Of a stretch of 64,000 bases of DNA, positions 31,968 to 39,931 are shown one piece after another (the stretch's first letter is position 1; each line of letters starts with the position of its first letter). The stretch lies in the NCBI RefSeq assembly GCF_009828925.2, contig NZ_WUTY02000001.1, positions 4,742,492 through 4,806,491 of the forward strand, given 5' to 3'. Source of the stretch: Methylicorpusculum oleiharenae. GTDB lineage: Bacteria; Pseudomonadota; Gammaproteobacteria; Methylococcales; Methylomonadaceae. The position numbers and the translations under genes are program-made. The notes beneath the pieces were generated by a model that ran no database searches, had not been told where the DNA came from, and saw only the letters and a list, made by a program, of their open reading frames with translations.

Positions 31968-33455
31968 TTAAGGTGGGCCTGAGGGCCATAACTGGGTAGA
32001 GGGGTAGTGCTGACGAATGTGCCGGCAGGTTTCGATGAGTTGGCAGATATCCGTGAACACCGGATCGGGAACAATCGCTTTATTTTGCAGAACTTCGTGG
32101 GGATAATGGGAGACACTGGGTGCCGGTCCGACTAACTGCTGAAGTGCCGTGCCCTCGGGGTCTTGCTGGAGCTGGTACAAGTCCGTGTGTTGCCACAAGG
32201 GGTCGCGTTCGGGACTGACGCTTTGTTCGGCGATGCCCAGCAATAACCACCACAGCCCCCAGGTGGCGTGAGCGGTGAAAGCGGCTTGCGGTTTTTCGAT
32301 GATAAAACCCAGGCCTTGGGAGACCGGTACCACGACCTGTTCCAGGTGAATCGAACGGGCAATGCGGTGGGCGAGCCCGTAGGTTCGCTCATACAGGGCG
32401 TGAATATCGGCTGGGGTGTCGGGTTCTGCCGGATAACGGGGCGTGACGGTGTCGACATCGGTACTGGCGGGGCACGGATCGGTTGGGCTGGCGTGCGCCG
32501 AGCTCTGGTCCAGTGTCGTTGAGGCTTGATGGTCAGTCGCTGTCGGTTGGCCGGGATCATCCGGCCAGTCCTCGTCATCGGGGGCGTTGAACAGTGACGC
32601 GTCGATAGTCTGACGCAGCCGTGTGACGGGGATGTCGAGCAGCGGTGCCAGTTGCTTGTCCAGTTCCCGGCGCACGACCTCAAGGTCCCAGGGTTCGTCA
32701 TCACAACTGGCCAGGGTATGGGCAAACAAGGCGGCAAATTGCGGGGTTTTATCCTGGCAGAGCCGTTGGTAGGCTTTTTCGGTGGCTTTGATCTGATCGA
32801 TGCCCGTGGCGCCTAAGCCGTTCCGGAGGGTATGGGGGATCAGCTGGTCCAGTGTCATGGCATAATCAAAACGGATCAATTGCCGCCGGGATAGGCTGTA
32901 ACCCATGGCTTTAAGGCGTTGACAGAAGGCCGTGCGGGTCAACTTCATCTCGTGTTCTGTTTCCAGTTGCTGGTGCAACTCTCTGAGCGCATAGGCTTTG
33001 TCAATCAGGGTCATCTCGCCACGCAGCTCGTTTTCGATGAGGTGGGCGGTGAGAAGCGAGGTTTCCGATTGCCAGGGTCGATACAGGCACTGGACGCTGT
33101 TGAAAGCGGCATCGCCGGTCTCGGCGAAGAGTTCCTTGAGGATGGCCAGCCGGGTATTGCCGCCGGCCTGAACCATGAACAGGGTTTCCCCGGGACGGCG
33201 CGTCACGGTGAAGGGGTTGTTCAAGCCGCGCTGTTCGTGAACCGAAGCTTTGATTGCGTCGTAGGCAGGATTTCTTTCCCGTCTGGGGTTATGGTCATAG
33301 GCTTTGATTTGGGCTAAGGTCAGCACCAGTTGCACCGGCGTGACGGGTTCTGAGGGCGCGAGGCGGCCTGGGTCTTCGGTAGCCGTGTTAAACGGCCCTT
33401 CTAACAATAAGGCTTTGAGATCGTCCGGATCAGGCCGTTTGAAGCGGGTGGTCAT
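31968..33455 (-). CDS. ParB-family partition protein of the ICE
   Basis: The 495-residue protein corresponds to the large ParB of PFGI-1-class elements (TIGR03764). The N-terminal ParB/Sulfiredoxin-type domain contains LTLAQIKAYDHNPRRERNPAYDAIKASV and the motif FMVQAGGNTRLAILKEL (nucleotide-binding). It is followed by a helix-turn-helix region (HLIENELRGEMTLIDKAYALRELHQQLE, KAMGYSLSRRQLIRFDYAMTL). The remaining C-terminal half is less conserved, with an acidic, Thr-rich linker near 300-345. ParB marks the centromere-like site and works with ParA. Its ATG overlaps parA as ATGA. Confidence 0.88.
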   Translation of the reverse strand: MTTRFKRPDPDDLKALLLEGPFNTATEDPGRLAPSEPVTPVQLVLTLAQIKAYDHNPRRERNPAYDAIKASVHEQRGLNNPFTVTRRPGETLFMVQAGGNTRLAILKELFAETGDAAFNSVQCLYRPWQSETSLLTAHLIENELRGEMTLIDKAYALRELHQQLETEHEMKLTRTAFCQRLKAMGYSLSRRQLIRFDYAMTLDQLIPHTLRNGLGATGIDQIKATEKAYQRLCQDKTPQFAALFAHTLASCDDEPWDLEVVRRELDKQLAPLLDIPVTRLRQTIDASLFNAPDDEDWPDDPGQPTATDHQASTTLDQSSAHASPTDPCPASTDVDTVTPRYPAEPDTPADIHALYERTYGLAHRIARSIHLEQVVVPVSQGLGFIIEKPQAAFTAHATWGLWWLLLGIAEQSVSPERDPLWQHTDLYQLQQDPEGTALQQLVGPAPSVSHYPHEVLQNKAIVPDPVFTDICQLIETCRHIRQHYPSTQLWPSGPP

Positions 33456-34285
33456 GGCCGGGCCTCGTGCGCCAGTGCCGAGGCCGCCAGGTTCGGTAAA
33501 TGGGGAATCAGTTCCTGGGCCAGCGCCTGCATGGTCTCTAAGGCGCTGGGGGCCTGGCCTTTGCGGCTGCGGTCAAAGCGGTGCACCGGCATTTTATGCG
33601 TGGCGGCTTCCCGGTACGCGACGGCATTGGGAATGACGGTGTTCAAAATGGTGATGGCGCCCTTGCTCGGTAAAAAGGCTTCTTTGCGTAATTCATCGGC
33701 TATGCGGCGGGCATCAACGGTCCGGTCCTGGCGGTAAATGACGCCGCGTAACGGTCCGATCGGGGCACCTAAGCGGGCCATGGGTTCCAGGCGTTGAATC
33801 ATGGCGACGGTACCGCGCACGAATTCGCGGGCCGATAAAATTTCCGGGGGAATGGGTGACACCATGAAATCGGCAGCGGCGACAGCGGCATCTTGCAAGG
33901 GCCCGACTGCGCCTTGGGTATCCAGCAGGACAAAGTCGTATTGCGCCGCCACCTGCGTCAAACTGTATTTGAGCCGGACCCGGCCATCGACCGTATCGCG
34001 GATCCAATCACGCAGTTTTCCCTGGGGGTCATCGGAAAGTACAATATCGAGGTTGTCGATGCGGGTTTGACTGATGACCTGAGCCGCCGAGGCACTGATC
34101 ATCAGCTGGGTCAGTCCGTGTTGAGCCCTGACTTTCAGCGGGTAGTAGCTGGATAAAGTCGGTTGAGGATCGGCGTCGATCAGCAGCACACGGTAGCCGA
34201 AATCGGCTAAAATTCCGCCTATATTGGCCGTTAGCGTGGTTTTACCGACGCCCCCTTTAGTACTGACAATGGTGATTTTAATCAT
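33452..34285 (-). CDS. parA: ParA-family partition ATPase of the ICE
   Basis: The 277-residue protein starts with the deviant Walker A box STKGGVGKTTLTANI (residues 8-22), has the switch DADPQPTLSSYYPL and Walker B-like YDFVLLDTQGAVG, and ends in a helical region. ParA uses ATP-driven dimerisation on DNA to segregate or stabilise plasmids and ICEs. It is the first gene of the minus-strand operon and overlaps parB by four bases. Confidence 0.92.
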   Translation of the reverse strand: MIKITIVSTKGGVGKTTLTANIGGILADFGYRVLLIDADPQPTLSSYYPLKVRAQHGLTQLMISASAAQVISQTRIDNLDIVLSDDPQGKLRDWIRDTVDGRVRLKYSLTQVAAQYDFVLLDTQGAVGPLQDAAVAAADFMVSPIPPEILSAREFVRGTVAMIQRLEPMARLGAPIGPLRGVIYRQDRTVDARRIADELRKEAFLPSKGAITILNTVIPNAVAYREAATHKMPVHRFDRSRKGQAPSALETMQALAQELIPHLPNLAASALAHEARP

Positions 34286-34378
34286 AATATTTAGTGTAAA
34301 TAAATATGAATAAATGATTTAATAACAGTTGATTATGATCATATATTACATTTTTTAAAAAAACAATAAATAGAGAGA
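34286..34378. promoter_or_regulatory. divergent promoter region parA / cargo genes
   Basis: The 93-base gap between divergent genes is strongly AT-rich and contains the palindrome TATGATCATA (about 34334-34343) and several TATAAT-like words (ATATTAC, TAAATAAATATG). It should hold back-to-back promoters and perhaps a ParA/ParB operator. Exact boxes are not certain. Confidence 0.45.
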
Positions 34379-35320
34379 ATGAAACCTGAAAAATCTGCCC
34401 CAGCGTTGCCACCTGAGCGATTAATCCTGCCTTATGAGCAGTGGTTAACCATTACGGAGCCTGACTACTTTGCTCAAACAGATTCATCGAGCGAAGCTCA
34501 TTGGCGTGCCGTTCAGGCATCCAGCGCTCTCAACGCTTACCTGAACACAGTTAGCTTGATTCGACTGGGACCTGATCAGCTGATTAAATTGAATGGTGGA
34601 CGGCGCAAGCAACTGTGGACATCCGGCGCACTTGAACCGCCGTTGTTCATTGCGGCCGATGTCTACACCCTAACCCCTGATGAATTTGCCACGTTGAGTA
34701 AAAGACTGTACACCGAACAACTTGAAAATTTACCGCCCCATGAGATGGTCGTTGCCGTTTATAAAGAATTAGGCCTCAACTTAAGCTCGGAGCGTTTAAA
34801 TAAGGGCTTCATTACCGAAGCCCTCAATATCGCCTTACGCGGCAAACCGAGAGCCCAACAAGATAAGCGCTCGATACGAGAAAAGCAGGATATCAACATC
34901 ACAAAGGCGATCGGCGCCTTACAAGAAGAACTCTTGGCTCTGGATGGGCTTAATCTAAAGCCGGATATCTTCGTCACCGGCGTTCTCGCCGCAGCCCTCT
35001 TGATGGTGGCGCTGGATAAAGACAACATTGGCTTTTTCAGACGATTGAATAATCTTGATGGCCAGGTTTCCGATGAGGGCTTATTAGATCCACTAGAAGC
35101 CCTGCTCTCCGTGCTTGATAGCTATAAAGGCAAACGCATAACTCAGGTCCGCCTGCAACTGGAACTGTGCGGTAAAACGGTGAAAGCCGTGCTGTTATGG
35201 AATCAGGGGCGTGATTCCACTAAATACTGGACTAAAAATACCTTAAGACTCATCGACTACTTGCCCTACATCAGGGAAATGAAGCGAAAAAAGGGCATTC
35301 ATGAGGCCAATGATTTATAG
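34379..35320 (+). CDS. unknown protein, weakly ParB-like
   Basis: The 313-residue protein follows AGAGAG. The N-terminal part (RLILPYEQWLTITEPDYFAQTDSSSEAHWRAVQ) and LIKLNGGRRKQLWTSGALEPPLFIAADVYTLTPDEF loosely recall the ParB/Srx fold, where G-G-R-R-K-x-L-W would occupy the nucleotide loop. The middle is helical (LGLNLSSERLNKGFITEALNIALRG). I cannot assign a family. It overlaps the next gene by 20 bases, so it is co-transcribed with the binding protein and histidine kinase. It could be a regulator of the cargo or an element-borne DNA-binding protein. Confidence 0.6.
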   Translation: MKPEKSAPALPPERLILPYEQWLTITEPDYFAQTDSSSEAHWRAVQASSALNAYLNTVSLIRLGPDQLIKLNGGRRKQLWTSGALEPPLFIAADVYTLTPDEFATLSKRLYTEQLENLPPHEMVVAVYKELGLNLSSERLNKGFITEALNIALRGKPRAQQDKRSIREKQDINITKAIGALQEELLALDGLNLKPDIFVTGVLAAALLMVALDKDNIGFFRRLNNLDGQVSDEGLLDPLEALLSVLDSYKGKRITQVRLQLELCGKTVKAVLLWNQGRDSTKYWTKNTLRLIDYLPYIREMKRKKGIHEANDL

Positions 35321-36179
35321 CTTAGTGATTCTGGCTTTGTCTCTGCTCAGCTCGATTTGCCTGGCTCAAACCGAGCGCCCCCTTATCCTCCACCCCAAAG
35401 TCAACGCCCCGATCCAACAGGTTTACTCCGCCATTATCGAAGGCGTCAAAACCGTCATGCCGCTGAGCGACACCTTGGTGATTGATGACAGCATGCCTGT
35501 TAGCCAACTCGAAGCAACGCTCAATTCAATCCAACCAACCAAGATCATTGCCTTGGGCCGGATGCCTGCCGAGAAAGTGGCGCAGAGCCGTTACCGCGAG
35601 CAGTTGCTGGTTGCCGGAACATTGTTTGATGCCTCGGAATTCGAGGGCGTCAGCCTGGCCATCGACAGCCGCGTCTTAGTGAGCGAGCTCAAGACCCTGC
35701 TGCCTTCGATCAAGCGCGTGTTTGTGTTCGGCGCCCCCACCCGATCAAGTATTTTCGTGCATCCGGAAAGTTTAATCGGCCAGCCCTTGATGATTTCCCG
35801 GCACCATGAAGATCCGCTGATCAATACGCGAGCGTTATGGCAACTGTTAGCCCATGAGGCTTCGACAACCGACGCCATCCTGCTGCCCAGCCAACTGGAC
35901 CGCGATATTCTGTTCGAGTTGGTCCAGCTGGCGTGGGAAAAAAGAATCATCTTGTTATCCACCAACCTTGCCCATCTGAAAGAGGGGGTTTTAATGGTTT
36001 TTTATCCTGACAATGCCGGTATGGGCCGGCAAATTGGCACCCTGGCTGCCAACCCTAAAGCGCAACGCTATGAAAGTCTGACGCAGATACAGATAGCCGT
36101 GAATACTTCGGTAGCCACGCATTTGCGGATTGACATTACGCCTAAGGATTTGAGGTGCATCCAACTCCAGGTCAAATAA
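35301..36179 (+). CDS. periplasmic ABC-type substrate-binding-like protein
   Basis: The 292-residue protein has a clear signal peptide (YSLVILALSLLSSICLAQ). The remainder has alternating alpha/beta character with I-I-A-L-G-R-M, R-V-F-V-F-G-A-P and A-I-L-L-P-S-Q-L-D-R segments, like the ABC_sub_bind (TrpX/YtfQ-like) superfamily. No permease or ATPase gene lies nearby. Proteins like this often act as sensor input domains for a neighbouring kinase, and the histidine kinase follows after two bases. The ligand is unknown. Confidence 0.7.
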   Translation: MRPMIYSLVILALSLLSSICLAQTERPLILHPKVNAPIQQVYSAIIEGVKTVMPLSDTLVIDDSMPVSQLEATLNSIQPTKIIALGRMPAEKVAQSRYREQLLVAGTLFDASEFEGVSLAIDSRVLVSELKTLLPSIKRVFVFGAPTRSSIFVHPESLIGQPLMISRHHEDPLINTRALWQLLAHEASTTDAILLPSQLDRDILFELVQLAWEKRIILLSTNLAHLKEGVLMVFYPDNAGMGRQIGTLAANPKAQRYESLTQIQIAVNTSVATHLRIDITPKDLRCIQLQVK

Positions 36180-36181
36180 CG

Positions 36182-37693
36182 ATGGCTTGCACATTAAATC
36201 TTCGTCAGCGTTTCAGCTTGACAGTGCTGTTGGCTATCACGCTGGCCTCGACCATTATGATCCTCACTATCTATTGGGCAGTTTCAACCTATACCCGCGA
36301 ATACACCCTGCACTATTGGCAGTCCTTCGCACAGACCTTTGCGAATTCTGCCAAATTCAGTGTCACCCTGGCATCACCCGACAAAGCCAGTGAAATTGCC
36401 CGGCATTTTAAAAAAGAGCGCGCCATTGAGCTGGCCGGTATTTATTCGAGCAACGGTGAACGTTTAGCCACAACGGGAGAGGCGAATCCCTGCACCGGCA
36501 TAGCCGCCAATGAGCCTGTTACTCAGGGGCGCTTTACCAGCGACTTCAAGATCGAATTGTCAAACACCTGGTGTCTTTATGCACCCATCTACTATAAACC
36601 GGCTGCTGCGGACTATTTGGAGGCCGAGCAATCGGCGACGCATGCGCACGCCTTTATTGGCTTTGTTGAATTGGCGGTCTCTAAACAGCCCTTGAACCGG
36701 ATGATTGATCGAATCCTCTGGCTCAGTGTGCTCAGCGTCATAGTCTTTGAGCTGGTCATCTTTGTCTCAGTTCGGCACCTTTCCGATACCTTGACCCGTG
36801 CCCTTCTGGAATTAGCCCGCGTCATGAAACAAACCAGCCTGGGAAAACGCGGGATCAGAGCCACGTTCGAAGGGCCAAGCGACATCGAAGCGTTGAAACA
36901 CCGGTTAAACCAGATGCTCGACCAAATTGAAGCTCAGGAAGAGGAACTCGAACTGAAGGTCGCCACGCGGACTTCGGCTTTACAATTAGCCTTGGAGGGC
37001 GCCTTGTCGGCGTCACGTTATAAATCCAACATCATGTCGATGGTATCGCATGAAATGAAGTCACCTTTGCACGCGGTCATGGGCTATACCCAACTGGCTC
37101 TGGAAGCGACCGAGGCAAGCGCCGATCCCGCACTTAAACAGTTTTTGACCAAGGGCCTGAACAACGCTAAAAACCTCGAACATCAGATCAATCAAATCCT
37201 TGATTATGCCCGCCTGGAAGCGGGCAAAGCCCAGCTTCAAATGACCCGGTTCGCGCTTCGCCACGTGATTCATCAATGCGTTGATAGAATTGAACCGCTC
37301 ACCGAACACACCGGTAACCGTATCCGGATAAACGGTGCTCCGCTGGAAATTGAAACCGATCAAGACAAACTGATGCATATTCTGATGAACCTGATCGGCA
37401 ATGCCAATAAATTTACCCGCGATGGGTTTATTGACATTGCTTGGTCGATGCAGCCCGGCCACTTACTGATAACAGTCAGCGATACCGGTTGCGGCATTGC
37501 TGCAAGCGATCAAGCCAAAATCTTTGAACCGTTTTGGCAGGCCGATATGAGTCTCAGTCGACCGGTGGGCGGCACAGGGCTGGGCTTGGCGATTTGTAAA
37601 CTGTATACCGACCTGCTATCAGGCAAGTTGAGCGTCGAAAGCAGTACCCAGGGTAGCGTGTTTACTCTGGTGCTACCGATTGTAACAGCGTGA
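36182..37693 (+). CDS. membrane histidine kinase
   Basis: The ATG at 36182 (MACTLNLRQRF) gives 503 residues; a GTG 27 bases upstream is the alternative. Membrane helix 1 spans about 10-32 and helix 2 about 185-207, flanking a ~150-residue periplasmic sensor domain. A HAMP-like linker and coiled coil (QIEAQEEELELKVATRTSALQLAL) lead to the phospho-acceptor box MVSHEMKSPLHAVMGY. The ATPase domain has the N box (LIGNANKF), G1 (SDTGCGIA) and G2 (GGTGLGLAI). The gene's 3' end overlaps the convergent response regulator by 32 bases, which suggests they form a pair. Confidence 0.9.
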   Translation: MACTLNLRQRFSLTVLLAITLASTIMILTIYWAVSTYTREYTLHYWQSFAQTFANSAKFSVTLASPDKASEIARHFKKERAIELAGIYSSNGERLATTGEANPCTGIAANEPVTQGRFTSDFKIELSNTWCLYAPIYYKPAAADYLEAEQSATHAHAFIGFVELAVSKQPLNRMIDRILWLSVLSVIVFELVIFVSVRHLSDTLTRALLELARVMKQTSLGKRGIRATFEGPSDIEALKHRLNQMLDQIEAQEEELELKVATRTSALQLALEGALSASRYKSNIMSMVSHEMKSPLHAVMGYTQLALEATEASADPALKQFLTKGLNNAKNLEHQINQILDYARLEAGKAQLQMTRFALRHVIHQCVDRIEPLTEHTGNRIRINGAPLEIETDQDKLMHILMNLIGNANKFTRDGFIDIAWSMQPGHLLITVSDTGCGIAASDQAKIFEPFWQADMSLSRPVGGTGLGLAICKLYTDLLSGKLSVESSTQGSVFTLVLPIVTA

Positions 37694-38585
37694 ACCGTTC
37701 GTCATCGCTGGGCGGCGCTGCCGGCAGCATGGCCTGGATACGTTGCATGACCGCGCGACTGTGAACCAGATCGTTTGTGGCCAGACAGTGATCCAGGAGC
37801 CAGAGCTGAGCATTCAGCTGTTTGAACTTATCTTCCCGGTAATGAATTTCTGAAACCAATCGCGCCCGGTTAGAGACGATTCGGCACAGACGGCGTAAAT
37901 CGGTCAAGCGATAAGGCTTACCCAGAAACTCACTGGCACCGTTGAGCACCAGGTTTTTATGGTTTTCAAGTCCGGCAAAAGCCGTCACGATGATAACCGG
38001 CTGATCACTGTCGATCGCCAGTATGTTAGCGAGCACCTCATCACCCGACAGTCCGGGCAGCATCAGATCCAGCAGGATGAGGTCGTGCCTGTGCTGCAGC
38101 CAGCGCTCATAACCCACCTGACCGTCATAGGCTACGTCGATGCGATAGTGATCGGCCAAGGTGTTAAGGGCAATAGACGCAGCATCCGGCTCGTCTTCGA
38201 TGATCAACAACGTGGGTTTGAAATCATTGGGGCTTGCGGGACTTGAGAGCACCTGCGCTAATTGTTCCACCGCACACACTTTAAAATGATAGTCATTGGC
38301 CAGGATCAGCGGAATCTCCGTTTCATAGCCCTCCTGAATCAGATAGACCGGCACTGTATAATCAGCAAAACGGTTCGACTGAACCAATACCGACAGCTGC
38401 CAAATATCGATATCATCCAACGCATAAGTCGAACACAGGCCGTCATACCGATCGCCCGCTAACGCCTGCAAGACCTCATCAGCCGAGTGGACCGGCGTCA
38501 ATTCGGCAACAAGTCCGGCGCCACGCAAACAGGCATCAATACGGTCTGAAAGGTCGTTAAAACAAGAGGCCACCAGGAGTTTCAT
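37662..38585 (-). CDS. response regulator with degenerate plus intact receiver domains
   Basis: The 307-residue protein has two receiver-like domains and no DNA-binding domain. Residues 1-115 resemble a receiver but lack the acidic pocket. Residues 124-240 form an intact receiver with acidic pair E130/D131 (LLIIEDEPD), phospho-acceptor D173 (LILLDLMLPG) and K223 (LGKPY). The last ~65 residues are helical. It may relay phosphate or bind another protein. It is the third gene of a receptor-P450-regulator operon and overlaps the convergent kinase. Confidence 0.85.
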   Translation of the reverse strand: MKLLVASCFNDLSDRIDACLRGAGLVAELTPVHSADEVLQALAGDRYDGLCSTYALDDIDIWQLSVLVQSNRFADYTVPVYLIQEGYETEIPLILANDYHFKVCAVEQLAQVLSSPASPNDFKPTLLIIEDEPDAASIALNTLADHYRIDVAYDGQVGYERWLQHRHDLILLDLMLPGLSGDEVLANILAIDSDQPVIIVTAFAGLENHKNLVLNGASEFLGKPYRLTDLRRLCRIVSNRARLVSEIHYREDKFKQLNAQLWLLDHCLATNDLVHSRAVMQRIQAMLPAAPPSDDERFTLLQSVAPE

Positions 38586-38587
38586 GT

Positions 38588-39931
38588 TCAGTCCAACAAG
38601 GTTAACGTGATGCCTTTGCGGGCTTTTAGGGTCATGTGCGGGATAAACGTTGCCTTAAAGTTCGCCGGCAGCGTCCATTGAAACTGATTCAGAAACAGGG
38701 CCACCACGGTCAGGATCTCGACCCGGGCCAGATGCAAGCCCAGACAAATGCGTTGCCCGCCCCCGTAAGGCATGAAGGCAAATTTATCCACGCCGGTACC
38801 GCTCATAAACCGCTCCGGGTCGAACCGTTCAGGATCCGGCCATACCTCTTGATGACGATGCGTCAGGTAAGGCGAGAAGACCAGCAGGGCCTGATCATCG
38901 ATACTGAAGCCCCGCATCTGCTGAGCTCCGACGACATCGCGATAAGAAGCATAGGCCGGCGGTGAGAGCCGCATCGATTCATTGATAACGCTGTCGATAA
39001 AGGGCAGCTGATTTAAGTCGGCGTAGGTCAGTTGACCGCTTGTCGCCAGAACCCCCTGAATTTCGCCCCTGGCCCGCTGTTGAATGGCCGGATGCTGAGC
39101 TAAATAATACAACGTGAAGGTGATGGCATTGACGGTGGTGTCCTGACCGCCAAAAAACAAAGTAAACAGATGATCTCGCAGTTCCTGAGGATTGAAATGG
39201 GGCGCAAGTTTTGAGATTAAGCAGGCGTCATCACCCGCCGCTTCGGCCTTAAGTCTCAAGTTAGTCATCGCCTGATTTATGGTCACTAACGCTTGGTTAA
39301 ATTTTCGATTGCCGGGCGTTGGCAGGCGATTCAGGACGCCATTAAAGATAAAGGCGCGGATCAACCGCACCACGTTATGTTGACTCACGGTATTAATGGC
39401 CGCTATCGCCTGCCGGGAATCGTCATCCTCCAGCGGCTGTCCAAACAGGATCCGGCTCATGATGGCTTGAATTAACGGCAGCGTGAGCTGTTCTACCTGG
39501 ACAGTCTTGCTCTGCGAGTCTACCAGCGCTTGAAGCACGCGCTGCGTTTCCGCGTGGATGATCGGAAACCAGGCTTCGCTTTCCCGTTTCTGGAAATACG
39601 GCTGCAGGATGCTGCGCTGTTTTTTCCAGGTTTCACCGTAGCTGTTGAAAATCCCGTTGCCAAATGAAGCCTGATAAGGTTCATGAAAAAACTCCCGGCT
39701 GAAGTGTCCCTTTCTTTCTTCGGCATACAGCGTCGCCAGATCGTTTGGATGACTGATCAGGTAGACTTTTTTACGGCCCAGTTTAAATAAGACGATATCG
39801 CCATAGGTTGCCGTGATGGCTTCAAAAAATCTCAAAATATGCCAGGCCAATGCCGGTAAAGAACCGGCAAACGGACAACCTTTAGGACCCGGCGCTTCTT
39901 GCCCAGCCGGGTGAGGCGCGTTTGGCTTCAA
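38588..39931 (-). CDS. cytochrome P450
   Basis: The 447-residue protein has all P450 marks: the proline-rich N-terminus (GPKGCPFAGSLPAL), the oxygen-activating I-helix (FFGGQDTTVNAI), ExxR in ESMR, PERF in FDPERF and the haem loop FMPYGGGQRICLG with ligand Cys396. No N-terminal membrane anchor is seen, so it is probably soluble. It resembles fatty acid/terpene-oxidising CYP families but substrate cannot be deduced. No ferredoxin or reductase gene is adjacent, so electrons must come from elsewhere. The start overlaps the TonB-dependent receptor stop as ATGA and the regulator follows after two bases. Confidence 0.93.
   Translation of the reverse strand: MKPNAPHPAGQEAPGPKGCPFAGSLPALAWHILRFFEAITATYGDIVLFKLGRKKVYLISHPNDLATLYAEERKGHFSREFFHEPYQASFGNGIFNSYGETWKKQRSILQPYFQKRESEAWFPIIHAETQRVLQALVDSQSKTVQVEQLTLPLIQAIMSRILFGQPLEDDDSRQAIAAINTVSQHNVVRLIRAFIFNGVLNRLPTPGNRKFNQALVTINQAMTNLRLKAEAAGDDACLISKLAPHFNPQELRDHLFTLFFGGQDTTVNAITFTLYYLAQHPAIQQRARGEIQGVLATSGQLTYADLNQLPFIDSVINESMRLSPPAYASYRDVVGAQQMRGFSIDDQALLVFSPYLTHRHQEVWPDPERFDPERFMSGTGVDKFAFMPYGGGQRICLGLHLARVEILTVVALFLNQFQWTLPANFKATFIPHMTLKARKGITLTLLD

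Larger units (their letters stand above)
21751..34285 (-). mobile_element. replication/partition module of an SPI-7/PFGI-1-type ICE
   Basis: The minus-strand gene order parA, parB, DUF2857, STY4528-type, PFL_4669 (TIGR03761)-type, DUF3158-like, topB remnant, DUF3577 (STY4534), radC, DUF932 follows the left part of SPI-7/PFGI-1/ICEclc-type elements. The dnaB gene usually found beside parA is missing. Topoisomerase III is broken. Relaxase, coupling protein, type IV secretion and integrase genes do not occur in the window, so this is either one end of a larger element or a degenerate island. Confidence 0.75.
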
